Assembly: GCA_023412495.1 (NCBI GenBank)
Contig: JAEYNP010000007.1
Coordinates: 133,672-197,671, forward strand
Origin: Pseudomonadota bacterium
Lineage (GTDB): Bacteria; Desulfobacterota; Desulfobulbia; Desulfobulbales; Desulfocapsaceae
Direction of reading: 5' to 3'
Length of the DNA: 64,000 nucleotides
The notes below the pieces were generated by a model. That model searched no databases, had not been told where the DNA came from, and saw nothing but the letters and a program-made list of their open reading frames with translations. The translations under genes and the position numbers were made by a program. Shown here one piece after another: positions 36,646 to 45,279 of this stretch. Position 1 is the stretch's first letter; each line of letters begins with the position of its first letter.

Positions 36646-37370
36646 TCTATCCAGACGGGTTCGACCGAGAGTTGGGTCGAGATTCCCTTGAACCGGGAAA
36701 CGGCAAACTCCAGGGGTTGCCTGGTTTTTTGATCGACGTTGACGCTCTTGACCAGCAGGAGCGGATGGTTTTGCGTTATGTTGAGGACTTCCATGTCGAG
36801 GGGAGAGGGGGGGACTGCGCTGATCAGACTGATTCTTCTCCGCAGGCGGATCCCGTAGTGCTGCAGCAGGAATTCGTGGAGAGAGCCGCCATTGTAGGCC
36901 CGCATCACCTCGAAGACCTGGTCCAGCGGCAGAAAGTGCGAGACCACGGAAAAAGGCGCCCCGTCCATATTCCTGAGGGTCTCCACCAGGATAACAGGCC
37001 TGCCTTCCTCGATTTCCAGCATTGTGGCGACTTCCTTCTCCGCCGGAATTCCGACCTTCTTGAGGACCAGGCTTTCCGCCAGGCGGCCAGCGTTTTCCAG
37101 GGTTTCGGTGAATCTGGTGGTGCTGTGGATTGAGTAATTGATGGGCCTTTGCTGGACAATGGTACCCTTGCCGCGCAATGTCCCCAGCTGGCCGAGGGTC
37201 ACCAGTTCGCTGATCGCCCGCCGGACCGTGTGGCGGTTCACCTTGAAGCGTTTGGCGAGTTCGGTTTCTGAAGGCAGAATATCACCCGGCTTATAGATTC
37301 TTTGGATCTCCTCGCCAAGAATATTGCTTATCTGTTTGAAAACAGGAAGATCGCTCGAACGCTTCTCCAC
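36633..37370 (-). CDS. phnF: GntR/HutC-type phosphonate regulator PhnF
   Basis: A winged-helix domain (about residues 8-75: KQISNILGEEIQRIYKPGD, PSETELAKRFKVNRHTVRRAI) is followed by a UTRA ligand domain. This is the PhnF build, a repressor of phosphonate genes. GTG at 37370 has GGGAGG six bases upstream and gives 245 residues, the family length. The longer in-frame extension upstream to 37490 runs through a family D repeat and is rejected. It is divergent from phnG, so it probably controls the C-P lyase operon from the intervening gap. Confidence 0.87.
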   Translation of the reverse strand: MEKRSSDLPVFKQISNILGEEIQRIYKPGDILPSETELAKRFKVNRHTVRRAISELVTLGQLGTLRGKGTIVQQRPINYSIHSTTRFTETLENAGRLAESLVLKKVGIPAEKEVATMLEIEEGRPVILVETLRNMDGAPFSVVSHFLPLDQVFEVMRAYNGGSLHEFLLQHYGIRLRRRISLISAVPPSPLDMEVLNITQNHPLLLVKSVNVDQKTRQPLEFAVSRFKGISTQLSVEPVWIDHPE

Positions 37371-37434
37371 CGGTCGCCTCCCATGCCGCTCTCCTTCACG
37401 CAATTGTTTACGCCCCTTCCACGACACTCGAAAA

Positions 37435-37477
37435 GTAGGGTGCATTTCATGCACCTGGTGCACGGAGCGCACCCTAC
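37435..37477. repeat. Family D palindrome, copy 2
   Basis: GTAGGGTGCATTTCATGCACC faces GGTGCACGGAGCGCACCCTAC; same ends as the copy at 34551. A half copy (GTAGGGTGCATTCCATG) is at 46164-46180. The repeat lies just upstream of phnF. Confidence 0.75.
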
Positions 37478-37598
37478 CCCCCAAGCTCATAGGGAACCAG
37501 TTCCTTAATAGGAAGCCGCTGTTCGCATTTCATTATGATTTCGTGAGTTATTTCTTGGAATTGTACGAGAGTGCCGGTGAATCAAGAAATTGATAAAG

Positions 37599-37754
37599 CC
37601 GTAAAAAGGTGATCCAACCCGTGGAGATGGACTCTGGAAAAAGTTCGATATACGAGGCGTAGTGTCTGAAACGGCGCTTTGGTAGTACATATGGTACAGC
37701 GAAGCGCCGTTTCAGACCTATAACGAAGTAGATTGGACTTTTTACGAGTCCATC
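37599..37754 (-). repeat. Family A intergenic palindromic repeat, copy 5 (reverse)
   Basis: Reverse orientation relative to copies 1-4, with GATCCAACCCGTGGAG at the left and ACTTTTTACGAGTCCATC at the right. Core arms CTGAAACGGCGCTT and AAGCGCCGTTTCAG are exact complements. It lies in the phnF/phnG control gap. Confidence 0.93.
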
Positions 37755-37932
37755 AAGAAATTAAGATGAGATTACAGAATACTTATCGGGACAAATAGAC
37801 AAGCTAACAAATACGATAACAGAAATGTCATGCGATCAAATCCCGATCGTAACCGAGAGCTGATAACTTCAACTCTCATAAAACAGGCGATGCAACAGAT
37901 TGGCCAGAAACAGACTTAAAGAGCATACAGCA

Positions 37933-38346
37933 ATGGAAAGAGAGCAACTGAATTTTTTTCTCCAGCAGGCGGACGACAAGGAATTATCTGCCCTCTGCGT
38001 AAGAATCGAGGAAGAGGCGGAGGTCGAGCTGTTGCAGACACCCACAGCCCAGACCCTCCTCGTCCCGGTTCAGGACCCGGTGAACGGAGGGAGTTTCATC
38101 GGCGGCGAAGTGCTGGTCACCAGCGCGATCGTCCATGTCAATGAGGTGGGAGGCTGGGCGATGGTCATGGATGACAATCCGTCCCTGGCGGTCTCGGTGG
38201 CGACGCTCGATGCGGCCTTCGCGGCGCAGGTCCGCCTCGACGAGATTGTCCACCTCGCTCTGCGGGGCAAGGACCTCCACGAACAGAAAACGCGCGAGCG
38301 GACTTATCGGGTCGAGTGCACGAAGGTGGCCTTCGATCTGCTCTAG
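37933..38346 (+). CDS. phnG: C-P lyase subunit PhnG
   Basis: First gene of the C-P lyase operon. The 137-residue product aligns in layout with PhnG: the start MEREQLNFFLQQADDKEL corresponds to the E. coli N-terminus, and the GGSFIGGEVLVTSAIVHV and AFAAQVRLDEIV segments match conserved regions. PhnG is part of the PhnGHIJ core that moves phosphonate onto ribose of ATP in place of adenine. An in-frame TTG at 37900 would add 11 residues. The 131-base gap to phnH is rich in GTGGAC-type short repeats and holds no gene. Confidence 0.9.
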   Translation: MEREQLNFFLQQADDKELSALCVRIEEEAEVELLQTPTAQTLLVPVQDPVNGGSFIGGEVLVTSAIVHVNEVGGWAMVMDDNPSLAVSVATLDAAFAAQVRLDEIVHLALRGKDLHEQKTRERTYRVECTKVAFDLL

Positions 38347-38477
38347 AGTGTGGACAGAGTGGATTTCGTGGACCAGGTGGACTGGGTGAGCGCGGAGCCG
38401 CTGGGCCGACATGTCTACCAGGTCCGCAATGTCCACAGTATCCAGTGGCACAAGCTTCGAAAACTACGGATCCTCAG

Positions 38478-39026
38478 ATGAAAAGCCAGCACGATACGGA
38501 AAAAGCCAACCGGGAGAACTATCGCAGCAGCCTACAGGCGCTCTCCCGGCCCGGGGAGGTGCAGCCGATCCTGCCGCTCTTCGGCTCGGGACTCCTGGCG
38601 ATGGCCAGTGTCCTCCTCTATGCCGAGGTGAGCTATTACAGCCAGCCTTCCATCGAATTCTCCCTGCTCCGTGCCCTGTGCGGGGCGCAACCGGCGGAGC
38701 CGGAGGAGGCCGATTATCTCTTCTTTGCCCGACCGCACCACGATCATCTGCGGGAGGCGAAGGTCGGCACCCCCGAAAGCCCCGAATCCGGAGCGACCTT
38801 GCTCTTCGGATGTCCGCGGCTTGACGCGGGCGGGACCAGGGTGAACCTGACCGGTCCCGGTATCGAGGGGTCAACAACTCGCAACCTGCCGGTGTCGGAA
38901 GAGTTTCTCGAGGCGCTGAAGGAGAAGAATTCCTCCTTCCCCATGGGGATCGACCTGTTCTTCATCGGCGACGACAATACCCTTCTCGGCCTGCCGAGAA
39001 CAACCTGCATCGAGGTGATTGCATGA
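38478..39026 (+). CDS. phnH: C-P lyase subunit PhnH
   Basis: The 182-residue protein has the PhnH opening NYRSSLQALSRPGE and the late segment FPMGIDLFFIGDDNTLLGLPRTT, the usual C-terminus (F..G.D..f......g.PRTT). PhnH is a PLP-transferase-like fold without PLP that forms part of the C-P lyase core complex. The ATG at 38478 is the family start. The stop overlaps the phnI start (ATGA at 39023), showing translational coupling. Confidence 0.92.
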   Translation: MKSQHDTEKANRENYRSSLQALSRPGEVQPILPLFGSGLLAMASVLLYAEVSYYSQPSIEFSLLRALCGAQPAEPEEADYLFFARPHHDHLREAKVGTPESPESGATLLFGCPRLDAGGTRVNLTGPGIEGSTTRNLPVSEEFLEALKEKNSSFPMGIDLFFIGDDNTLLGLPRTTCIEVIA

Positions 39027-40087
39027 GTTATGTCGCCATAAAGGGGGGGGGCGAGGCCATACGGGCCTCCAAGTCCTTTTTCCGGGACGAACTTCGCCCG
39101 GCGGGGGGAATCGGCGATGAAGCGCTCACCCTGGGTCTGCGCTTTGCCTGCGACCGGGTGATGGGAGAAGGGGCGCTCTACACCGAGAAGCTGGCCGCAG
39201 AGGCCATACGCCGGAGCGGCGGCGACCTGCTCGAGGCGGCCTTCTATGTCCGCGCCCACCGCTCCACCTGCCAGAGGATCGGCTCGGCCGGTCCGGTCGA
39301 TACGGCCGGCATTGAACTTGTCCGGCGAATATCGTCGGCCTTCAAGGACATCGAGGGCGGCCAGATCCTCGGGCCGTCCTGCGACTATGTGATCCGCCTT
39401 TTGACCAGCTTCCCGGAAAACGAGGAACTGCCGGGCCAGCCCGAACCTTCCTCGCCAGTGGAGGCCATCTGGCTGACGAGCGCCCTGCAGCCCCTGCGCC
39501 AGACCGATCAGGTCATCGTCCTCGGCAACCCCGAGACGGCCCCTTTCGACGTGACCCGGTCCTTTCCGCTGCCGCCGTATCCGCGCAGCGCCCTGATGCA
39601 GATCATGGCCCGCGGCGAGACCGGCGCCATGCTGGCCTTCGCTTACACCTCGATGCGCGGTTACGGCGACGTCCACCCCACCATCGGTGATCTGCGCCTG
39701 GGGCTGGCCGAGATTGTCTTTACGCATCCGTTTACCGGCCGGGCGACCAAAGTCGGAGCGATTCGGGTGACCGCCTGCGAGACGGTAGGGTCGTTTACGC
39801 GCGACGCAAGAGACGGCAAGCTCCGGCTGGCGGTGGGCTACGGCTTTTGTTTCGGCTTCAACGAGACCAAGGCGATTGCCATGTCGATCCTCGACCTGGC
39901 CATGCACCACGATGGCTACTCGGTGGGCGGAGTGAAGCTTGCGGCCAATCCGGAGATGGTCATCCACCACGTGGACGCAATCGAATCCATGGGCTTCACC
40001 AACCATTTCAAGCTGCCGCACTACGTGACCTTTCAGGCCGATCTTCATGTCTTCAACCGGGCGAGGAAAAACGATGAGCAAGTATAG
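39023..40087 (+). CDS. phnI: C-P lyase subunit PhnI
   Basis: The 354-residue protein begins MSYVAIKGGGEAIRAS, the PhnI N-terminus, and has FDVTRSFPLPPYPRSALMQIMARGETGAMLAFAYT and RGYGDVHPTIGDLRLG, typical of the nucleosidase subunit. With PhnG, PhnH and PhnL it makes ribose 5-triphosphate 1-phosphonate from ATP and alkylphosphonate. It overlaps phnH by four bases and phnJ by 14 bases. The complementary strand also has a long open frame, which is an artefact of codon bias. Confidence 0.95.
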   Translation: MSYVAIKGGGEAIRASKSFFRDELRPAGGIGDEALTLGLRFACDRVMGEGALYTEKLAAEAIRRSGGDLLEAAFYVRAHRSTCQRIGSAGPVDTAGIELVRRISSAFKDIEGGQILGPSCDYVIRLLTSFPENEELPGQPEPSSPVEAIWLTSALQPLRQTDQVIVLGNPETAPFDVTRSFPLPPYPRSALMQIMARGETGAMLAFAYTSMRGYGDVHPTIGDLRLGLAEIVFTHPFTGRATKVGAIRVTACETVGSFTRDARDGKLRLAVGYGFCFGFNETKAIAMSILDLAMHHDGYSVGGVKLAANPEMVIHHVDAIESMGFTNHFKLPHYVTFQADLHVFNRARKNDEQV

Positions 40088-40934
40088 CGTGACCTTCGGG
40101 TTTTTTGACGAGGACGCCAAGAAGGAAATTCGCCGGGCGATCCTGAAGGCGATAGCCCTGCCGGGGTATATCGTCCCCTTCGCCTCGCGGGAGATGCCCA
40201 TCGCCCGGGGCTGGGGGACCGGCGGGCTGCAGATTACCCTCTCCATCGTCACTGAAAGCGATACCCTGAAGGTTATAGACCAGGGCTGCGACGGCTCGGT
40301 CAACGCAGTGAATATCCGCGATTTCATCGTCTCGGTCACAGGCATAGCCGAGACTGCTGCGACGCCCGAGGCGACCATCATCCAGACTAGGCACCGGGTG
40401 CCGGAGCATCCGCTGCACGAGGGCCAGATCCTGGTCTACCAGGTGCCGACACCGGAGGTCCTGACCACCGTCGAGCCGGATACGGCAAAGCAGAAGGCGA
40501 TGCACGCCAACGTCGACTACAGCAAGCTCTGGGTGCTGCTCTACGAGGATACCGCCCAGTTCGGGGACAGCAGGATAGCGGCGCGTTACCCGGTCCGGGT
40601 CAACAACCACTTCGTCATGGACCCGTCGCCCATCCCCAAGTTCGACATCCCAAAGCTCGACAAGAGCCCGGCCCTGCAGATCTTCGGTGCTGGGCGGGAA
40701 AAGAGGATATACGCCATCCCACCGTACACGGAGGTGAAGCCGCTGAAGTTTGCCGACCGCGAGTTCGTGGTGGAAAACTTTGCCGGAAAAAACTGCGAAC
40801 GTTGCGGGGCGAGCGGCATCTACCTCGATCAGGTCCATGGGGAGGACGGGGGGCATTATTTCTGCAGCGACACCTATCACTGCGACTGTTGCCTCGAGAG
40901 AAGAGAGGCGGGGGAGGAGCGCAATGTTGCTTGA
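40074..40934 (+). CDS. phnJ: Radical SAM C-P lyase PhnJ
   Basis: The 286-residue protein is the C-P bond cleaving subunit. The Fe-S cysteines are Cys241, Cys244 and Cys264, with Cys270 in HCDCC, the equivalents of E. coli Cys241, 244, 266 and 272. The N-terminal YSVTFGFFDEDAKKEIRRAILKA is typical. The ATG at 40074 with GAGGA nine bases before it sets the start inside the end of phnI. The radical SAM reaction releases the alkane (methane from methylphosphonate) and leaves ribose 1,2-cyclic phosphate 5-phosphate. Confidence 0.96.
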   Translation: MSKYSVTFGFFDEDAKKEIRRAILKAIALPGYIVPFASREMPIARGWGTGGLQITLSIVTESDTLKVIDQGCDGSVNAVNIRDFIVSVTGIAETAATPEATIIQTRHRVPEHPLHEGQILVYQVPTPEVLTTVEPDTAKQKAMHANVDYSKLWVLLYEDTAQFGDSRIAARYPVRVNNHFVMDPSPIPKFDIPKLDKSPALQIFGAGREKRIYAIPPYTEVKPLKFADREFVVENFAGKNCERCGASGIYLDQVHGEDGGHYFCSDTYHCDCCLERREAGEERNVA

Positions 40935-41760
40935 ACTGAACGATGTGAGCAAGATTTTCGGGGCCGGTTGCGGAGAATGCCTGGAACTCACCGGCGAGCA
41001 TTTCGACAGCGCCATCTGCCCATCCTGCGGGGCGGTTGTCGCCGTCAACCGCGTGAGTCTCTCGGTCGAGGAAGGAGAAATCCTCGGCATTGTTGGAGAG
41101 TCGGGCAGCGGCAAGTCGACGCTTTTGCAGCTCATCTACCGGGACCTGCCGGTAAGTGAAGGCGAAATCTATTTCAACGGCACCACGGCAAGCGCCGGCA
41201 GCCGACAGGAGATCCTCGCCCTGCCACCTGCACGGATCGCCTGGCTGCGCAACCACGAGATGTCGATGATCTATCAGAATCCCCACCTGGGCCTCAACTT
41301 CAAATTCAGCGCCGGCGGCAATATCGCCGAGAAGATCATCGGCGGGGGTGAGAAGCGTTATGCGATGATCCGGGAGCGGGCTCTTCATTTCTTCGGCAAA
41401 ATCGAAATGCCGGTCAGCCGCATCGACGACTACCCGGCGGCCTTCTCCGGAGGACAGCAGCAGCGGATCCAGATCGCCAAGGCCCTGTCCAGCTCGCCCC
41501 GACTTCTGCTGCTCGACGAGCCGACCACCGGTCTCGATGTCTCGGTGCAGGCCAAGATCCTCGACCTGATCAAAGCCCTGCAGCAGGAGATGGGCTTTTC
41601 GATGATCGTGGTGTCCCACGATCTCGGGGTCATCAACCACCTGACCGACCTGACCCTGGTGATGAAGGACGGTTCGCTGGTCGAATACGGTCTCACCGAC
41701 CAGATCCTCGAAGATCCGCAGCATCCATACACCCAACTCTTGGTGTCGAGTAAATTATAA
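40924..41760 (+). CDS. phnK: C-P lyase ATP-binding subunit PhnK, with Cys4 insertion
   Basis: The 278-residue ABC ATPase has Walker A GESGSGKST (residues 58-66), signature FSGGQQQR and Walker B LLLLDEPTTGLD. It belongs with PhnK, which binds the PhnJ side of the core complex rather than a membrane transporter. Between the first beta strand and Walker A there is an extra stretch with Cys16-x2-Cys19 and Cys32-x2-Cys35 (GCGEC...CPSCG), a probable zinc ribbon that E. coli PhnK lacks. The ATG overlaps phnJ and follows GGGGGAGGAG. Confidence 0.93.
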   Translation: MLLELNDVSKIFGAGCGECLELTGEHFDSAICPSCGAVVAVNRVSLSVEEGEILGIVGESGSGKSTLLQLIYRDLPVSEGEIYFNGTTASAGSRQEILALPPARIAWLRNHEMSMIYQNPHLGLNFKFSAGGNIAEKIIGGGEKRYAMIRERALHFFGKIEMPVSRIDDYPAAFSGGQQQRIQIAKALSSSPRLLLLDEPTTGLDVSVQAKILDLIKALQQEMGFSMIVVSHDLGVINHLTDLTLVMKDGSLVEYGLTDQILEDPQHPYTQLLVSSKL

Positions 41761-41822
41761 AGGACTGAGTTTGTCATGCGCGGCCTCATCCGAATGGATG
41801 AAACAGGGGTGTGGTTCATCAA

Positions 41823-41896
41823 AATCGGTATCGGTATCGGGATCGGTATCGAAATCGAAAAACAAGGTTCGATAGCGATACCGATACCGATATCGA
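41823..41896. repeat. ATCGGT tandem-repeat hairpin between phnK and phnL
   Basis: Near-perfect tandem copies of the hexamer ATCGGT (41824-41858) face their complement ACCGAT (41868-41896) across a short AACAAGG loop. The stem can be about 25 bp with mismatches. It is the only long spacer inside the otherwise overlapping phnH-M run. Such simple-sequence inverted repeats can change length and may influence phnL expression. Confidence 0.75.
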
Positions 41897-41945
41897 CTTA
41901 TGCAAGCTCACCTCTGCAGTTTCTTGAGAGGCGAAAGCACTGAGC

Positions 41946-42668
41946 ATGGAGATACAGAGAAGTCATATGGCAGCTATACCATTCAAATTGAAGGTCGAAG
42001 GGCTCGGAAAGAGCTTCACCCTGCACAATCGCGGTGGCGCTCGGGTCCGGGGCTTCGCCGATGTCGGCTTTTCCCTGAACCGGGGGCAGCTTCTGGCGCT
42101 GACCGGGCCGAGCGGCGCCGGTAAGTCGAGCGTTCTCAGAACCATCTACCGCACCTACCTGGCAGATAGCGGTCACGTGTGGTTCCGCCGGGGCGACGGC
42201 ACCGAGGTCGATCTGGTCTGCTGCCCGGAGAGCCGGGTGCTCGACCTGCGGCGGCGAGAGATCGGCTTTGTCACCCAATTCCTGAAGATCCTGCCGCGGG
42301 TCAGCGCCCTGGATGCAGTGGCCGCTCCGCTCATTGAGATCGGCACCGAAGAGGAGGAGGCGAGGGAACGGGCCAGGGCGATGCTTGCCCGGCTGGGCAT
42401 CCGTCCCGAGCTGTTCGACCTCTCGCCGCTCACCTTTTCCGGCGGGGAGCAGCAGCGGGTCAATATCGCCCGGGGAATCATCGCTCCCAAGGAACTGATT
42501 CTCCTCGACGAGCCGACAGCGTCGCTCGACCAGAAAAGCGCGGAGGTGGTGCTGGAACTGCTGGATGACCTGAAGCGGCGGAGCATCGCGATGATTGCCA
42601 TTTTTCACGACCGCCGCAAGATCGAGACGATCGGCGATATCATTGTCAACATTGGGAGGAGCAATTGA
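41946..42668 (+). CDS. phnL: C-P lyase ATP-binding subunit PhnL
   Basis: The 240-residue ABC ATPase has Walker A TGPSGAGKSS, the signature TFSGGEQQRVNIARG and Walker B LILLDEPTASLD, with FHDRRK near the end as in PhnL. Together with PhnGHI it is needed for the nucleophilic attack of phosphonate on ATP. Two starts are possible: ATG 41946, or ATG 41967 with AGAGAAG just upstream. The stop overlaps the ATG of phnM. Confidence 0.93.
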   Translation: MEIQRSHMAAIPFKLKVEGLGKSFTLHNRGGARVRGFADVGFSLNRGQLLALTGPSGAGKSSVLRTIYRTYLADSGHVWFRRGDGTEVDLVCCPESRVLDLRRREIGFVTQFLKILPRVSALDAVAAPLIEIGTEEEEARERARAMLARLGIRPELFDLSPLTFSGGEQQRVNIARGIIAPKELILLDEPTASLDQKSAEVVLELLDDLKRRSIAMIAIFHDRRKIETIGDIIVNIGRSN

Positions 42669-43831
42669 TGGACCGGGTTATCAGATCGGAAAGGGTGTTG
42701 ATCGACGGGCTGATCCAGCCCGCCGACGTCGGCATCGAACATGACTATATCGCCGACATTTTGCCGTATGGCTCTTCGTCCTCGGCCTGGGACCTCGGCG
42801 ATCGCCTGGTGGTCCCCGGCTTCATCGACCTCCATTCCGATGCGGTCGAAAAGGAGATCGAGCCTCGGCCGGGGGCGGAATTTCCGATAAAGCAGGCCCT
42901 GGTCGACTTGGACAGGAAGCTGGCCATGGCCGGGATCACCACCATGTTCCACGCCATCGCCTTCAACGAAGAGTCCCTCGTCGGCATGCGCGGCACGGCG
43001 ATTGCTGCCACGCTCATCCGGACCATCGCAGAATGCGACAAGTCGCTGTTGACCATCGACAATCGGGTGCACGCCCGCTATGAGGTCACCTCGTTCACCT
43101 CGGTGCCGGTGATCAACGAGCTGATCAGGAGCGGCCAGGTCCACATGCTGTCCCTGATGGACCACAGCCCCGGGCAGGGCCAGTTCCGGACTCTCGAGAA
43201 GTGGAAGCAGTACCATGTGTCCGTTTACAATCTCTCCGACAGCCGCGCGGACGAGATCGTGGCCAGGCAGCGGGAGAAGAGGGCACGTTGTCTCGCCTTG
43301 ATGGAGGAGCTGTGCGGCACGGCCTGGGAATACGGCCTGATCATCGCCTCCCATGACGACGACCGGCCGGAAAAGATCGACCTCATGGAAGGGCTCGATG
43401 TGACTATCGCCGAGTTTCCGCTGAACGCCGAGACCGCGCTCTACGCCCGGAGCCGCCTGATGAAAACCTGCATGGGCGCCCCGAACGTGGTCCGCGGTAA
43501 AAGCCAGAGCGGCAATATCTCGGCCCGCGAGCTCTTCGGGCTCGGCTGCTGCGATTTTCTCTGCTCTGATTACCACCCCAGTTCAATGCTCCAGGCCGTC
43601 TACGTCCTGCATCGGGAGATGGGCGTGGGACTGGCCGACGCCTTTGCCTTTGTTACTTCGGTGCCGGCAAAAACGGCGGGCCTGTCCGATCGCGGCCGGA
43701 TTGCCCCGGAAACCCTCGCCGACCTGGCGGTCATCGAGGATCATCTCCTGCCGAAAGTGGTCATGACCATCAAGAACGGCCAACCGATCTATAGCGGCGG
43801 TGGCTGCTTTCACGCTCTGGAGTATGCCTGA
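42668..43831 (+). CDS. phnM: Ribose 5-triphosphate 1-phosphonate diphosphatase PhnM (copy 1)
   Basis: A 387-residue amidohydrolase with the metal motif [19 protein letters not shown], later [22 protein letters not shown] and the closing AELGxxDRGRI-type end. PhnM removes pyrophosphate from ribose 5-triphosphate 1-phosphonate before C-P cleavage. The start is ATG 42668 with GGGAGGAG nine bases before it, inside the phnL stop. A second phnM lies at 51381. The two are clearly diverged rather than recent duplicates. Confidence 0.93.
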   Translation: MDRVIRSERVLIDGLIQPADVGIEHDYIADILPYGSSSSAWDLGDRLVVPGFIDLHSDAVEKEIEPRPGAEFPIKQALVDLDRKLAMAGITTMFHAIAFNEESLVGMRGTAIAATLIRTIAECDKSLLTIDNRVHARYEVTSFTSVPVINELIRSGQVHMLSLMDHSPGQGQFRTLEKWKQYHVSVYNLSDSRADEIVARQREKRARCLALMEELCGTAWEYGLIIASHDDDRPEKIDLMEGLDVTIAEFPLNAETALYARSRLMKTCMGAPNVVRGKSQSGNISARELFGLGCCDFLCSDYHPSSMLQAVYVLHREMGVGLADAFAFVTSVPAKTAGLSDRGRIAPETLADLAVIEDHLLPKVVMTIKNGQPIYSGGGCFHALEYA

Positions 43832-43835
43832 TCCG

Positions 43836-44468
43836 ATGAAAATTTTCTCACAAGAAGACAGAGTACTGTCCGAGGAACCGACTGTAGCCGCCACCGCCTG
43901 CGTCAAGGAGTGCACCCTGGGCCGTTACACCGAGATCGCCGATCAGGCGAATCTTACGGAAAGCGTGCTGGGCGACTACTCCTATGTGATGGAGCGCTGC
44001 GACATCATCTACAGCGATATCGGCAAGTTTGCAAATATTGCCTCGGAGGTGCGGATCAATCCGGGGAATCACCCGATGGATTGGGCGAGCCAGCACCATT
44101 TTCTCTACCGGCTGCGCCGCTACGGCTTCGGTCAAGAGGACAACCGCGCGTTTTTCAACTGGCGCCGGCTGCAGAGGGTGACTATCGGCCACGATACCTG
44201 GATCGGTCACAAGGCCATCATCCTTCCGGGGGTGCGGATCGGCAACGGTGCGGTGGTGGCCGCGGGGGCGGTGGTCAGCCGGGATGTCCCGCCTTATACA
44301 GTTGTCGCGGGAGTGCCGGCCAAGCCGGTGCGGCAGCGGTTTCCCGAGGCCATCTGGCGGAGCTTGGAGAAGATTTCCTGGTGGGACTGGGACCACGAGA
44401 CCCTCAAGGAGCGGCTCACGGATTTTTACGACATCCGCCGCTTCATCGCCCTTTACGGTGACCGCTAA
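43836..44468 (+). CDS. Phosphonate-operon hexapeptide-repeat acyltransferase
   Basis: A 210-residue left-handed beta-helix transferase: hexapeptide turns in [24 protein letters not shown] and [32 protein letters not shown], plus INPGNHPM typical of the phn-linked family (TIGR03308-like). Family members recur in phn operons but the substrate is unknown. An acetyl transfer that detoxifies an aminophosphonate, comparable to the PhnO role, is an inference. ATG 43836 fits the family start; ATG 43824 is an alternative that overlaps the phnM stop. The TAA stop lies inside the left end of the MITE-like element. Confidence 0.85.
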   Translation: MKIFSQEDRVLSEEPTVAATACVKECTLGRYTEIADQANLTESVLGDYSYVMERCDIIYSDIGKFANIASEVRINPGNHPMDWASQHHFLYRLRRYGFGQEDNRAFFNWRRLQRVTIGHDTWIGHKAIILPGVRIGNGAVVAAGAVVSRDVPPYTVVAGVPAKPVRQRFPEAIWRSLEKISWWDWDHETLKERLTDFYDIRRFIALYGDR

Positions 44469-44691
44469 CCCGGATTTCTCACCAGCCGAGGTTGCCGTGT
44501 AAGCGAGGCGCGAAGCAAGGTGCCATAGTAGGCCTATGCACCTTGCTTTAGCAACGCTGTAGACACGGTGAGATCGGCTGGCCTTCGGTGAACAGTGTAC
44601 GATTTCAAACAAGAGTAAATCGAGTTTTAATATGTTGGAATGTAAACAAATTTCAAGTAATCGACACAATGTTCATGAGAAATCCGGGCTA
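44466..44691. mobile_element. MITE-like 226-bp palindromic element
   Basis: TAACCCGGATTTCTCA at 44466-44481 is inverted at 44676-44691 (15 of 16 positions). Inside, CCAGCCGA (44482) pairs with TCGGCTGG (44574), and AAGCAAGGTG (44513) with CACCTTGCTT (44539). It has no transposase and could form a branched hairpin. The ends are flanked by TA, as expected of Tc1/mariner-type MITEs. The left end supplies the stop codon of the hexapeptide protein, and the right end stops one base before the phnN ATG. Confidence 0.65.
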
Positions 44692-45273
44692 ATGAGAGTG
44701 CTGCTGGTGGTCGGGCCGAGCGGGTCGGGCAAGGACACTTTGCTCCGCAGCGCCCGGAAATATTTCGCCGGACAGGATCGGCTGGCCTTTGTTCGCCGGT
44801 ACATTACCCGCCCACCGGACAGGAACGAGGACAACTATTACCTCGATCCCGCGGCATTCACCCTGCTCAATAACGCCGGATTTTTCCTTTCCACCTGGCG
44901 CGCTCATGACAATTTCTATGGAATACCGTATCATGCCCTGGCGGAATCGGGCGGCGTCGGGGGCGTGCTCTGTTCGATCTCCAGATCGGCGGTCGGCGAC
45001 TTCGAGCGCCACTTTCCCCATACCACCACCATTCTGGTCACCGCCCGGGAGGAAGTGCTTCGGCAGCGCCTGAAAGGGCGGGGCAGGGAGGACGCGTCGG
45101 CGGTGCGAAAGCGCCTGGAGAGGGCCGGTCGGCCGGTATTTGCCCGCGACCTTGTCATTTTCGACAACTCCCGTGACCTCGAAAGGAGCACGTCCATGTT
45201 CATCGAATTGCTGGAAAGGTTGAGCGGCACGGTGATCGGCACGGTGGAGGCACGATGGAGGCACGATAAATAA
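44692..45273 (+). CDS. phnN: Ribose 1,5-bisphosphate phosphokinase PhnN
   Basis: The 193-residue P-loop protein has MRVLLVVGPSGSGKDTLL, RRYITRPPDRNEDN and a VLVTAREEVLRQRL-type lid region, the PhnN pattern. It phosphorylates ribose 1,5-bisphosphate to PRPP, closing the C-P lyase route. The start is placed at 44692 because the longer upstream frame (from 44632) lies inside the MITE-like element. Without the element the start codon would abut the preceding gene. Confidence 0.9.
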   Translation: MRVLLVVGPSGSGKDTLLRSARKYFAGQDRLAFVRRYITRPPDRNEDNYYLDPAAFTLLNNAGFFLSTWRAHDNFYGIPYHALAESGGVGGVLCSISRSAVGDFERHFPHTTTILVTAREEVLRQRLKGRGREDASAVRKRLERAGRPVFARDLVIFDNSRDLERSTSMFIELLERLSGTVIGTVEARWRHDK

Positions 45274-45279
45274 GGAAAA

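Larger units (their letters stand above)
37371..37932. promoter_or_regulatory. Divergent phnF / phnG control region
   Basis: The gap between the two start codons should contain the operon promoter and the PhnF site. It also holds a family D palindrome (37435-37477) and a reversed family A repeat (37599-37754). Between 37755 and 37932 the sequence is AT-rich and plausible for the phnG promoter. I see TGTCAT near 37826, half of a Pho-box-like direct repeat, but no second half, so PhoB control is not shown. Confidence 0.45.

Noticed and set aside
36633..37490. Longer PhnF starting at 37490
   Set aside because: The extra N-terminus is encoded by a family D repeat and lacks a ribosome-binding site; GTG 37370 with GGGAGG is better.
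37755..37932. Pho box upstream of phnG
   Set aside because: Only one TGTCAT half is visible, so PhoB binding is not supported.
38744..40381. A 545-codon open frame on the minus strand opposite phnI
   Set aside because: It is antisense to clear phnI and phnJ signatures, has Arg/Gly/His-rich composition with no family motif, and is explained by GC-rich codon bias.
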